From positions 8,067,570-8,131,569 of the forward strand of contig OZ023186.1 of assembly GCA_963995505.1 (NCBI GenBank): a DNA stretch of 64,000 nucleotides, given 5' to 3'. Under the pieces are notes generated by a model. It was not told the origin of the DNA and did not search any database. It saw only the letters and a list, made by a program, of their open reading frames with translations. Of this stretch, positions 45,106 through 56,903 are shown piece by piece. Both the position numbers and the translations under genes were made by a program. The DNA comes from Hypericum androsaemum. Lineage: Eukaryota > Streptophyta > Magnoliopsida > Malpighiales > Hypericaceae. Each line of letters begins with the position of its first letter. Position 1 is the first letter of the stretch.

Positions 45106-46555
45106 TGATGAGTGTGGAAGTATTCTATCATCTATGTATGTCTTAGTGTTGGTTTTCTGTTGTTTCTAGAATTTTTGTTTATTATGTATTGATGTTATGT
45201 CATATTTCTTGCTTTGAATGTTTTAGTATAGTTCTTGTGATTTTCATTGCATTTTGTTCCTGTTTATTGCTAGGAGACTTTGTGGAGATGCGAGGAGGAT
45301 ATTGGTGAATCTTCGATTGTGTCAAAGACGATTGGATCAGCCGTGAAGAATGGTACACGATCAGGACCTCGGCGACATTGGGTAGACTGACCTCGAGTGA
45401 TTTAAATGAAGATAACTTTTGTATACAGTGTCCGATAGAGATGCGTGAGACGGTTCTGGAAAGAATACATCAGTGGCTACAACTTTGTCTCTAATAGTGT
45501 TCTTCAAATTTGAAGTCTAAGAGGGTAAAAAATGCGTCCAAAATTAAGCTTCAAATCTGAGAACTTGCCTAGTCGAGATGGGCCAGAATTCATGAACCAT
45601 TTTGGGCCCATTTCGGGATTGTCCATAGCTTTACTTGGCTGGAACTTTAGGAATAGTTTTGTTAGTTTGAGTTGGAAATTTTTGTATAAATAGCCATTGG
45701 CTGTCCTTGCAAGATAACCTATAACTCTTAGACTTAGATATTTTCCAAAAAATACTCACCAACTCCACTCACCTTTCTCTTTGGAAGAGAACTTGGCTCA
45801 CCATTGTTGGAGCTTGTAGAGAACTTGAATGAGAACTTTTGGAAGCTTTGAAGATCATCTTGAACTTTCTTTAACCCTCTCTTTTATGTTAATGGTTTAC
45901 TTGCTTTATTTAATGGATGTGTTTAATTGTGTAGTTGATATGTGTGAGTAGTTGATTAGTGGGTTTGGTGCCTTGATGTCATCTATTTAGCCTATGGTTT
46001 AGTGGGGTTAAAATGCTAAGGTTTGTGAACTAGTTAATGAGTTTAATACTTAATCTTAATTGATTACCTTAATTATGAACATAATTAATGCTAATCGCCA
46101 AGAGGGATTAGGATTAATAGACCATTTAACTAGTTAATTAGTTACCTTTTGATGAGGGATCTCATTAGGTGGGTAGTTGTCCAAAGGGTGATGGTTATAA
46201 TTGTTAATTAGTTAGATTAGGTGGCTAATTAGTCACGGGAGCACGATTAGTTCAACTTAGCTTAATTAATGATCAATTTAGACTAATTAATGGCGGGAGC
46301 ATTGATTAGTTGCTTTAGAAACACCCAGACCATAACATGAACTTAAAAAACCTCATAGACCAGGTGTCTTTGGTGCCAAGCCCACTCTTTCTTTTATTGT
46401 TTAAATCATCTTCTAGTTTAGTCGTTGTAGTAACCAACTCGGAATTGTCAAACTAGTGGTCGAGTCATATTTGTGGCCTAACACTTAGTCCTTGTGGGAC
46501 GACAATCCCTTACTTACTCATTATTGCAAGAGGGGTGTAAAAATCCATCATTTCA
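45106..46555 (+). mobile_element. 5' LTR of Athila-A
   Basis: 1,450 bp from TGATGAGTGTGGAAGTATTC to CATCATTTCA. GTATAAATAGCC near 45684 is a TATA box. The 3' LTR is 39 bp longer, with extra sequence near its right end. Confidence 0.9.
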
Positions 46556-46558
46556 ATT

Positions 46559-46575
46559 GGCACCGTTGCCGGGGA
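46559..46575 (+). other. Primer-binding site of Athila-A (tRNA-Asp)
   Basis: TGGCACCGTTGCCGGGG, one mismatch from the complement of plant tRNA-Asp(GUC), three bases after the LTR. Confidence 0.9.
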
Positions 46576-46688
46576 TTAGGTGATAGACACTTTATTTGGC
46601 TTACGAACTTGGATTAGGACATTTATTTTTTGTTTACTTGGTTGCTTAATACCTTTGTTGTTTGTCTTGCAATGTACTTATTTGTCGC

Positions 46689-48370
46689 ATGCCCCTAACT
46701 CATTCCACCAACAACCTTCCGGTGGAAATAGAAGTGGACATTAGATATTTGGAAAGGACATTGCGACAAGAGAGAAGAATTCAAGCAAGGATGAACCAAC
46801 ATGCTCATCCAAGGGACGAGCCATACGGAGATGCGCAAGGAGATGGAGCTCCTCGAAGGACTCTCATAGATTATTCTAGGCCCACCTTGAGGGGGGTAAT
46901 GTCCAGAGTCCCTAGGCCGAGTATCCAGGCTAACAATTTCGAGATCAAGCCAGCCGTGATACACATGCTCCAAGCTTCGGTCCAATTCTATGGGTTGCCG
47001 AATGAAGATCCCAACGACCATATTGCTAACTTTTTGGAGATAGCCGATACCTTTAGGTATAATAGAGCTTCTGATGATGTCGTGAAGCTTAGGTTGTTCC
47101 CATTTACTTTGAAGAAAAATGCCAAGATTTGGTACAAGCAATTGGTTGGGACATCGATAGCCACGTGGGAGGAGCTAGCTAATGCCTTCCTTGAAAAGTA
47201 CTTTTCCTTCTCAAAGACGAATAGGCTTGTGAAGGAGATTAACAATTTTCAACAATTTGAGAATGAGTCTTTGAGTGAAGCTTGGGAGAGATTCAAGGGA
47301 TTGCAAAGGAGATGCCCACACCATAACTTGACGGAGGAATCTTTACTCCAAACTTTTTACTTCGGTCTTGGATCCTCAACAAGGGGCACGGTTGATGCCG
47401 CCTCTAATGGATCCTTCTTGAGAAAGGATAGGGATGATGCCCTCCACATCGTGGAGGAGTTGGCGACTACAAACATTCTAATGGAATATGAGAGAGCGAG
47501 GCAACCGAGTAAGGAGCAAGTAGAAGTTATTGATATTGACATTGACATTGCCTCCTCTATTCAAGCTCAATTGGCTTTGTTGACAAAGAAGGTGAATGAT
47601 CTAAGCTTGAACAAAATTAGTTTTGCGGCCATGCAAACAAATTGTGAAGTTTGTGGCAATGTTGACCATGAGAACCAAGAGCGTGCCATGATGGGCTCTA
47701 CTACGGAGGAAGTGAATTTCGTTGGTGGCCAATGGTAAGCAGCAAATAAGATTGGAAATCCATATTCCTCAACGTACAATCCCGGGTGGAGAAAACACCC
47801 GAACTTCTCTTGGAAGGGAGGAAGTAGTGGAGATAACATGGCAATTATCCCAGATAAGAGACCTCCTCTTCGTAATGCACCTCAAGGGCCTCCTCCGGGT
47901 TTTCAACCACATTTTTCTTTGATGGATAGATGAGAACTATTGAGGAGAAGTTTGAAAAGATGGACAAATTCATGCAAGAAGTTGGAGGAGTGGTTAGCCA
48001 ACAAGGACAAATTTTGGCCACCATAAATCAACAAGGCTCAAGGCAAAACAACTTAGAACAAATCCTCAAGGGTCAAGCAACCACAATGCATAATATGGAG
48101 AGGCAACTTGGAAAAATAGCAAATGCAAGTGCCCATAGAGAGTCTGGCTCTCTTCCAAGCTCCACGGAGGCTAATCCTCGAGGAAATGTTAGTGTAATTA
48201 CCTTGAGGAGTGGCAAGGAAATCATTTCTCAAGAGACGAGCCTAAAATCAAGAGGAAACTATGTGGAGGCCAATGAAAAAGAGAAGAATGCCGAGGAAAA
48301 CAAAGAGGTGGAGAAAGAGAAAAGTCCTTTTGTTGAGATTGAGGAGGAAGAGGAGTATGCGCCACCACCT
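46689..48370 (+). pseudogene. Athila-A gag, frameshifted
   Basis: It starts MPLTHSTNNLPVEIEVDIRY. The gag core spans about residues 95-260: DPNDHIANFLEIADTFRYN, LRLFPFTLKKNAKIWYKQL, SLSEAWERFKGLQRRCPHH. A degenerate knuckle CEVCGNVDHE follows, then a TAA at 47736. The next stretch continues in another frame (SSTYNPGWRKHPNFSW) and then from 47930 (MRTIEEKFEKMDKFMQE, KGQATTMHNMERQLGKIAN) to the proline-rich EEEEYAPPP at about 48370. There the expected sequence stops and unrelated GC-rich DNA begins, so the protease is lost. Confidence 0.85.
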
Positions 48371-48644
48371 TCCCACAGCTCCGACCACCTCCCTTCGACC
48401 AGCCACCGCCGCCCGCTGCCTCCCTGAGCTAAAAAGGGTAAAACCCTAAATTTTTCTTCTCGAGTAAATTCCCGACAAACAGAGTTTTAATACCACACGC
48501 TCCTTTGGAAAAACTTGACCTTTAAGGCAAGGCCTATACTCTGAGCCAACCAGCTCTGACCACCACCGTTGGCCGTCGGTCGTCGGAGTTCAGCCACCAG
48601 CCGCCGCTTGCCAAGAATTTTCTGCCGTTCCACCGCTCACCGCA
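48371..48644. other. GC-rich DNA between gag and accessory ORF of Athila-A
   Basis: About 270 bp unlike the rest of the element, with a Pro/His/Arg-rich reading (SDHLPSTSHRRPLPP then stop). Its style (CCACCGCCGCCCGC, CCGTTGGCCGTCGG, GCCGCCGCTTGCC) recalls plant 5' untranslated or low-complexity coding sequence. It replaces the region that should encode protease and pol. Its origin is unknown. Confidence 0.4.
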
Positions 48645-48820
48645 ATGGCCACCAAAGCAATCTCAAGCCGTCGAGGTTGGAAAACACCCACTCCTAAACA
48701 CAGGAATGGAGTGACCAGTCCAAACCCTCTGCCACGTCCTCCGTCTCCACCGCGTGAGGGCGAAAGGTATACGTCTTTCCGAAATCTTGATCAATTCCTG
48801 CATCCAGCTATTAAATGGAT

Positions 48821-49000
48821 GGGAAAAGTCCACTTTCGTACCCTGTGGTATCGACCAAAATCACTTTAGTACCCTGTGGTAAAAAACCGATCAATCGAGT
48901 CATACTTATTCCAATTAACATCAAAGAGGGCCTCGGGTAGCTGCCCGGAGCTACCCGAACCTACCCGCCCGCTGCCCGGGCCACGTGGTGCCACGTCACC
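48821..49000 (+). repeat. Left terminal inverted repeat of the Mutator-like element
   Basis: Starts GGGAAAAGTCCACTTTCGTA. The motif GTACCCTGTGGTA occurs twice (starting at 48839 and 48869), about 30 bp apart, which could be paired transposase-binding sites. The inner part contains GGGTAGCTGCCCGGAGCTAC and CCACGTGGTGCCACGTC, themselves locally palindromic. Confidence 0.9.
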
Positions 49001-49100
49001 AAGAGGAGGAGGAGGAGGCGGGGAGGAGGAGAAGGAGGAGGAGGGGGACGCGGGGAGGAGGAGGAGGCGGAGGAGGAGGACGCGGGGAGGAGGAGGAGAG
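49001..49100. repeat. GGA-rich minisatellite, left part
   Basis: Variants of GGAGGAGGAGGCGGGGAGG with embedded GACGCGG. It is the left part of the Mutator-like element's interior, interrupted by Athila-B. Confidence 0.85.
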
Positions 49101-50630
49101 TGATGAGTGTGTAAACGCTCATGTTCTGTCGTATGTTTCGAGTGTGTTTAGTCAAGTTTTGAGTTATATTCATCATGTCATGTCAAGTCTTATGATCATT
49201 TTAGTATATTTATGTTCGGGAATGGATTTCTACCCATCGTCCTATTTTCTAGGAAATTGGGGCTCAATGAAGGTCGTTGAAGGGGTGATTTCAAGAGATC
49301 ATATTGCAAGAGTAATAACTTTCTACTCAAGCATCAGATTATAACGCATAAGATACCGTTGGAAAGCTTGAGGAAAGATCTACATTTCATCTTTTATAGT
49401 CGAAGCCAAATTCGGAGCAGAAGAGGGACAAAAATGGAAAATACGAAGATTCGATGAAGCTGTGTAGCCCAACTAGCGACGGGGAGTGAACTAGCGGCCG
49501 CCAGTGAAAGTGGAAGGGCTCCCCGTCGCTACTCAACTAGCGATCGCTAGTTCGCCCAACGCAGCTTTAGTCCGACTTCTTATTTAGTTGTAATTTCGGA
49601 TCCGCTAAAGGAAATATTCGACTTTTAGCCTCCTGTTTCGGCTTTAGGACTTAAGGTATATTATTTATATTATTACTTGGCTAGCAAGACTTCTAGTTTA
49701 GGTTAAACCTCCTCTAGGTTTTCCTATTTTCGTGTTAGACTTTTGGCTATATATAGGCCTTAGTCTCTTAGGTTTTGAGGTGACTACGGAGACATTACTA
49801 CTACAATATTGAGAACAGCCTTTAGAGCTTAATAAAGGGGTGATTTCAGTTAGCACGGGGAAAGGATTGGCAAAGCTTGATCATCACGACTAAGCTTTCT
49901 CTATCTCTATCTTTATGTTAATTGCTATCATATTCTTCGTTAATCTATTGTGCTTTGTTAACATGCTTAGCGAGTAGTTCTCTTGTGAGTACGATGCCCT
50001 AATTATGTGATGACTCGTCTATGTTAGCTATGGTTTGATTATCTTTCGTAGTAGTTGTCAATTGATGATCTTAATGCTTAATCTAACTTGATCACTTAGA
50101 TTATGATTTTAGTTGATAATAATGGACCGGAAGGCATTAGAATCAACGGAAGAGTCAATTGACATATCTTAAGGTATTAATGAGGAATCTTGATACTAAG
50201 GGATAACCCGATAGGAGTTAACTTCATAATTGAGTTTAGTTTAGTTCTTGGTCTAATTAATGAGCGGAAGCGTTGATTAGTAATCATAAACCACTCTAGC
50301 TTAGTTTTGTCACCCTAATGAGCGGAAGCGTTAGGGAGATGCATTAGAACACTCCGGGTACTAGTTAGAACTTCATAAAAACCATAGCTTCGACATAGAT
50401 GGGTAGTCCATAAGGGTATCATGCTCGTTTATCTCCATTGATTTACAACTCGTCCTTTATTTGCGTTTCCGATCTAGTTTTATTTACTTTACAATCTTTA
50501 CAATCTTTTAATTGCCTAGCCTCACATAATTATTTGCATTGATTTTGTGTTCAACCCTCAGTTCGAAACCCTACTTACTCACTATACTATTTGCTTGTGC
50601 GTTTAATTGTTCGCAATTTTGCGTACATCA
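49101..50630 (+). mobile_element. 5' LTR of Athila-B
   Basis: 1,530 bp. GGCTATATATAGGCCTT near 49748 is a TATA box. Compared with the 3' LTR it lacks 65 bp after position 49522, where related GTCGCTA/CCGCTACTC sequences could have recombined. Confidence 0.92.
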
Positions 50631-50633
50631 AAT

Positions 50634-50650
50634 TGGCGCCGTCGACACGG
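50634..50650 (+). other. Primer-binding site of Athila-B
   Basis: TGGCGCCGTCGACACGG: the first nine bases match the tRNA-Asp complement exactly and the rest is altered. It lies three bases after the LTR. Confidence 0.75.
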
Positions 50651-50744
50651 AACTGAGATTTTAGGACATAAACTCAATAGCAATTAGTTTTGTGTGGCAA
50701 ACTTGCTGATTTCGTGTGATTTCTTTTTCAGGATTCTCTAGTGC

Positions 50745-53015
50745 ATGCCAAGAACCGGGAGTGAAGGACTAGACCTTGACACAAACACTGTGCTTGAGGT
50801 TGACATCGGAGTACTCGAAAGGGTAATTAGGCGTGAAAAGAGGGACCAAGCGAGAGCAATGGCACAAAATCAGGAAGACGGAGCGCTCCAAGCTGTAGGG
50901 GACGCTCCACGAAGAAGGACGCTGTTGGAATCATCTGTTCCTATATGAAATGGGAACCCTAATGGTCTACAACAACCACCTGTAGGTCCCCACTCTTTCC
51001 AGATTCCAGCAGCGATTGTCGGACTACTGCAAAACTCGGTCCAATTTGGCGGCTTGCCAAGCGAAGATCCTCAAGACCATCTATCTCGATTTGAAGATAT
51101 CTGCAACATCATGAAATTCCAAAATATCGATGATGATGTCTTGAAGCTACGTCTCTTTCACTTTTCTTTGAGAGATCGAGCTCGTGTTTGGTACAATAAG
51201 TTAAAAGGAGAGACGATTCAGAGTTGGAATGATTTGGCCCATACTTTTCTTCGGAAGTTCTTTTCAATGGCCAAGTCAGCCAAGCTCTTGCGGGACATAA
51301 ATACTTTCATACAAGCTGATGGGGAAAGCATCTATAAGGCTTGGGAGCGGTTCACCGATCTTCAAAGTTTCTTCCCTCAACATGGCATAACTCAAGACAA
51401 CCTCATGAAAATCTTCTACAATGGGTTAGATGTCCCATCCCGTGATCATATTGATGCCTCCTCTCAAGGGGTGTTCTTGAGAAAGACTGCTGATGAAGCT
51501 GCTCGCTTAATGGAGGAAATGGCTGAAGTCAATGGTATGTGGCCAAAAGAACGTGCTAGGCAACCACGTAAGGAAGCGGCCCGAGGAGTACTCGAAGTAA
51601 ATGCCAACATGAAGCTCGAAGCTCAAATAGAAGCACTTACCAAAAGACTTGACAAGTTGAGCAAAGACAAGGAACAGGCAGCTGTGGTGCAAGATACTTG
51701 TCAGCTTTGCAAAGGGGCACATCCCACAACTGACTGTCCAATGTTAGAAGAGATCCAGGCCATTGCTGATAGAACACCACCAGGAATGGGCTACTCACAA
51801 CAAGCTAATGCTCAGCCAAATTTCTCTCGATTTGGTCAGCAAGCACACAACACCAGTGCCCAGCAAGACTCCAGGAAACCATATTTGGGCGAGCAAGTCA
51901 AGGAAATGGGTGACAAGATCGATAAATTAGTGGGGATAGTCCAGCAGTCCATCCAACAACAAAGTATAACTGTGCAGCGGTTGGATCGTTGTGAAGCACG
52001 TCAACAAGAGTTTGAGACATACCTAAAGGGGCAAGCCACGCAACTCAAGAAGATGGAGATCGAACTCGGAAATTTGGCTGCAGCAAACACTCAAAGGGAA
52101 ATAGGTGCTCTACCCAGTAACACCGAGTCGAACCCGCGAGGACAGGTGATGGCCATCACAGTGAGGAGTGTGGACGAGGATGATGAACCATATATTCCTC
52201 CACCACCTTTTGTCCCTCCACCTCCATTCCCGCAAAGACTCCGAAGAAAGCAACCACTTGAGAACAAATCCTCTTCAAAAGAATGTGTCGAACCAATCAA
52301 GCCAGCCATAGAGGAGGAGGTAGTTACTGAAAAGAAGGAACCACCAGTTTACATCAGTGCAAAAAAGGATTCTTATGTTCCTCCACCATCACCTCAACAA
52401 GTCAAGAAAGCAGTAGTGATCGATGAGAAGGCCCTTGAATTCATAGAGACAATGGAAGAAATTCAAAGCCATGTCTCTTTCTTGGAGATGTTAGATAAAA
52501 GGCCACAATATGCTGAGTTTTTGAAGGAGATCATCGCGAGGAAGAAAAGGCAGAATGATGGCAAGATGACCCCTTTGGTAGAAAATGGCATACTGCCAAA
52601 ACTAAAAGATCCAGGGAGTTTTACTATTCCTTGCAATATTGACGGTATTCAATTTTTGCATTGCTTATGTGATTTGGGTGCCAATGTTAACCTTATGCCT
52701 CTTACTATTTTTAGGAAACTTGGACTTTGAGGCCTCAAGCCAAAGGAGATGTACCTTCCACTAGCTGATCAATCAGTCAAGAAACCACATGGAATCGTGG
52801 AGGATGTGATAATCAAAGTCAACAAGTCTCTCGTGCCTGTAGACTTTGTAGTGCTGGACTACATTATAGATGCAAGTTGTCCACTAATTCTGGGACGTCC
52901 ATTCCTCAACACTTGTCATGCAATGGTGGATGTTCATAAGGGCAAGCTACTTCTCCGCATAGGCCCAGATGAAATAGAGTTCCCAGTAACCGATAAGCGC
53001 CTCCATCCACCATAG
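50745..53015 (+). pseudogene. Athila-B gag-protease
   Basis: One frame of 756 codons, interrupted only by TGA at 50946 and TGA at 52728. It starts MPRTGSEGLDLDTNTVLEVD. Gag core at about residues 100-270: DPQDHLSRFEDICNIMKFQN, LRLFHFSLRDRARVWYNKL, KAWERFTDLQSFFPQHGI. A knuckle-like CQLCKGAHPTTDC follows, then a coiled coil (LDRCEARQQEFETYLKGQA), a proline-rich linker and an aspartic protease (CDLGANVNLMPLTIF, later CPLILGRPFLNT). DLGA replaces the usual D-S/T-G, as is common in Athila-type proteases. Each TGA could come from CGA by one C-to-T change. Confidence 0.88.
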
Positions 53016-54801
53016 TGCCACAGGGAGTAACAAAGTCAAGCTAACGACTCTCAATTAGCACGTTTAGTATTTAAGTTTTCTTTATTTTTGTATTTACTTC
53101 AGTAACGTTATTTTGATTTAGTGTTTTAATGGTCCCAGCAGGAGGTTTAGATAAGAGCAAACTAGATTTCAACGGAGCTCGCCAGTCCATACACAAACTT
53201 TATTGCGCACAAAGACAATTAGAGCGAAACACCACCAACCTTCCCCACCGCCTCCTATCAATTGACAGGGCAGTACCAGTCCTTTCCTCTGTTCCTTTAT
53301 GTTATGTGTCTGTTTTATGCTTCGTGATATTCTTGTTCATGTGTTGTGATGTTGTTGGTGTCTTGGCCCTACATTGAGGACAATGTGTTTAATAAGTGTG
53401 GGGGGGTCAACGTGCGATTTTGTTTTGGTTTGGCATATGTGATGGGGTCTATATTTGAAGTGGTGTATTTAAAGCAAATGATGAATTTCCCCCTTGAATT
53501 TTTGAACTTTTGTTAGAAGTTAAACCTCATACCTTGTTAGGAATCAAGTTTGAGTACGATGAGTAGAGACGTGTAGGAACAACACCCTTGGTTGTTTAGG
53601 TTAGTGGTTGCACTTGGTAGATTATACTAGCGGTATTGATGAGTGACCTTGTGAGATTTTAGAGCCGAAGGAGGAGACAACCGTCTTCGTATAGCATGAG
53701 GTGCCTACATTGCTCCGGTCATCGGGTTTCATGCCATCACTTGGTATCATTTTGGTGGTGTGGGTGTAAATGAGAGGACGGGGGCCATCTTTGATATTGA
53801 GCCTAGAGCCTTAGAGCCGAAAACCCTGTATATCTCTTGTTTAAACACGTTGAGCTTAAGCCTTTTTCCTTGAAATATTATATGTAAGCCAATATGTAAG
53901 CCCTATATCCACAATCTTACCCACCTTTGATCACTTTGGTCCGAGGATGCATTAGGTCTTAATCTTTGGGGTATTATTGTAAGGGTTCATTTGATAAAAT
54001 AGCTCGGGAATAAACAATGGGGGTAATGGGTAGAAATGAGGCCAACAAAGAAGCCGAGACCAGTTGCCTTTGATGTGCAATGTGATGAATTTCATGTGAT
54101 TGAGGAAAGTTGTGAAAAGTGAAAAAAAAGAAAGAAAAATGAGAAGTGAAGGAAAAGAAGAAGAAAAAGTGAAAAAAGTGATGAAAAGGGAATGTGAAAG
54201 TTGGAAATGGAACAAACGTTGAATGATGGAAAGTGGAAAGTTTGGAAAGAGGTTGGAAAGTGAATAAATGGCACGGCTTGAGCTAAGTGGTCAATAGGAT
54301 TTGGGTGTAATCTTGGGATGAGTGCGTATCAGATAAAGTGTGAGGTATTTAGAGTAGACGAGAGCTAGAACATTTTTGTGAGCTCCTCGGCCGGGTGGTT
54401 TAGCTACCTCCCACATATATTATCCTCACCTGACCCTAACCCCATTACAACCCAATGAAAAGTCCCCTTGATCATGAGCCCCACATTTATCGAGGCACCA
54501 CTGAGTGAGACGTATGAAGCTTTGAGATCCCGGACGTGTACGCGAGTGATAGGTAGTTGACTACTCATATATGTGAGCTTAAAATTTCGAACCTCTGAGT
54601 GGTCAACCCTCTAGTGTAATCTACTAAGTGCGAAAACAGGGTTAAACCATCAAGGATGCGGTGTCTACACGTTCTTACTCCTTGTGCTTAGGTAGGTACA
54701 CTACTTAGTTGTGGGGTGATCTTTTAATAAGAGTTTGAAAGTTTGGCTGTGTGTCTGATGCTCCTTACTTGAGGACAAGCAAGGAAATAAGTGTGGGGGT
54801 G
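53016..54801 (+). other. Athila-B 3' untranslated region with two polypurine-tract motifs
   Basis: No pol coding. Two copies of a motif of the form TTGAGGACAA, about 15 bp, AAGTGTGGGGG: internal at 53374-53406 and terminal at 54768-54801 directly before the 3' LTR. Between them is a stretch homologous to the same region of Athila-A (AAGGAGGAGACAAC, AGGTGCCTACAT). An 82-codon frame at 53129-53377 ends in a hydrophobic segment, of unknown meaning. Confidence 0.7.
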
Positions 54802-56396
54802 TGATGAGTGTGTAAACGCTCATGTTTTGTCGTATGTTTCGAGTGTGTTTAGTCAAGTTTTGAGTTATATTCATCATGTCATGTCAAGTCTTATGATCAT
54901 TTTAGTATATTTATGTTCGGGAATGGATTTCTACCCATCGTCCTATTTTACAGGAAATTGGGGCTCAATGAAGGTCGTTGGAGGGGTGATTTCAAGAGAT
55001 CATATTGCAAGAGTCATAACTTTCTACTCGAGCATCAGATTATAACGCATAAGATACCGTTGGAAAGTTTGAAGAAAGATCTACATTTCGTCTTTTATAG
55101 CCGAAGCCAAATTCGGAGCAGAAGAGGGACAACAATGGAAAATACGAAGATTCAATGAAGCTATGTAGCCCAACTAGCGACGGGGAGTGAACTAGCGGCC
55201 GCCAGTGAAAGTGGAAGGGCTCTCCATCGCTAGTTGACTAGCGATCATTAGTCGGGAAGCACAGAGATTTACGAAGGGGTCGAACTGGCGGCCGCTACTC
55301 AACTAGCGATCGCTAGTTCGCCCAACGCAGCTTTAGTCCGACTTCTTATTTAGTTGTAATTTCGGATCCGCTAAAGGAAATATTCGAATTTTAGCCTCCT
55401 GTTTCGGCTTTAGGACTTAAGGTATATTATTTATATTATTACTTGGCTAGCAAGACTTCTAGTTTAGGTTAAACCTCCTCTAGGTTTTCCTATTTTCGTG
55501 TTAGACTTTTGGCTATATATAGGCCTTAGTCTCTTAGGTTTTAAGGTGACTACAGAGACATTACTACTACAATATTGAGAACAGCCTTTAGAGCTTAATA
55601 AAGGGGCGATTTCAGTTAGCACGGGGAAAGGATTGGCAAAGCTTGATCATCACGACTAAGCTTTCTCTATCTCTATCTTTATGTTAATTGCTATCATGTT
55701 CTTCGTTAATCTATTGTGCTTTGTTAACATGCTTAGCGAGTAGTTCTCTTGTGAGTACGATGCCCTAATTATGTGATGACTCGTCTATGTTAGCTATGGT
55801 TTGATTATCTTTCGTAGTAGTTGTCAATTGATGATCTTAATGCTTAATCTAACTTGATCACTTAGATTATGATTTTAGTTGATAATAATGGACAGGAAGG
55901 CATTAGAATCAATGGAAGAGTCAATTGACATATCTTAAGGTATTAATGAGGAATCTTGATACTAAGGGATAACCCGATAGGAGTTAACTTCATAATTGAG
56001 TTTAGTTTAATTCTTGGTCTAATTAATGAGCGGAAGCGTTGATTAGTAATCATGAACTACTCTAGCTTAGTTTTGTCACCCTAATGAGCGGAAGCGTTAG
56101 GGAGATGCATTAGAACACTCCGGGTACTAGTTAGAACTTCATAAAAACCATAGCTTCGACATAGATGGGTAGTCCATAAGGGTATCGTGCTCGTTTATCT
56201 CCATTGATTTACAACTCGTCCTTTATTTGTATTTCCGATCTAGTTTTATTTACTTTACAATCTTTACAATCTTTTAATTGCCTAGCCTCACATAATTATT
56301 TGCATTGATTTTGTGTTCAACCCTCAGTTCGAAACCCTACTTACTCACTATACTATTTGCTTGTGCATTTAATTGTTCGCAATTTTGCGTACATCA
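54802..56396 (+). mobile_element. 3' LTR of Athila-B
   Basis: 1,595 bp, full length, ending TTTGCGTACATCA. It serves as the reference for the solo LTR at 22520-23166, which is a diverged member in the opposite orientation. Confidence 0.92.
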
Positions 56397-56870
56397 GAGA
56401 GGAGGAGGGGGAGGAGGGGGACGCGGGGGAGGAGGGGGACGCGGGGAGGAGGAGGAGAGGAGGAGGGGGAGGAGGAGGCGGGGAGGAGGAGGAGAGGAGG
56501 AGGGAGACGCGGGGAGGAGGAGGAGAGGAGGAGGGGGACGCGAGGAGGAGGGGGACGCGGGGAGGAGGAGGACGCGGAGGAGGAGGGGGATGCGGGGAGG
56601 AGGAGGACGCGGGGAGGAGGAGGACGTGGAGGAGGAGGGGGATGCGGGGAGGAGGAGGAGGAGGAGGAGGAGGAGGGGAGGAGGAGGAGGAGGAGGAACG
56701 CGGTGGAGGAGGAGGACGCAGAGGAGGAGGGGGATGCGGGGAGGAGGGGGAGAGGAGGAGGAGGAGGAGGAGGAGGAGGAGGGGAGGAGGAGGAGGAGGA
56801 GGAACGCGGAGGAGGAGGAGGCGGAGGAGGAGGAGGAGGAGGAGGGGAGGAGGAAAATCGGAGGGGAGAG
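56397..56870. repeat. GGA-rich minisatellite, right part
   Basis: About 470 bp of GGAGGA with interspersed GGGGACGCGGGG and GGATGCGGGG blocks. All six frames stay open for long distances, giving Gly/Arg/Glu-rich or Pro/Ser-rich translations that are artefacts. It continues the tract at 49001-49100. Confidence 0.92.
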
Positions 56871-56903
56871 GAATTGGTGACGTGGTGCCACATCACCAAA
56901 ATT

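Larger units (their letters stand above)
49101..56396 (+). mobile_element. Nested element B: Athila-like gag-protease-only gypsy, target duplication GAGAG
   Basis: LTRs at 49101-50630 and 54802-56396, GAGAG on both sides (49096-49100 and 56397-56401). The duplication lies in GA-rich repeat, so it is less decisive than the others, but the LTR ends TGATGAGTGTG and GTACATCA are sharp. The internal region holds one gag-protease frame and a 1.8-kb untranslated tail; there is no RT, RNase H or integrase. By eye the LTRs are nearly identical apart from a 65-bp gap, so it is the youngest layer, consistent with its innermost place. Confidence 0.92.

Noticed and set aside
48985..49344. 119-codon frame across the Mutator-like repeat into the Athila-B LTR
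   Set aside because: Spans a transposon junction and a minisatellite; it has no meaning as a protein.
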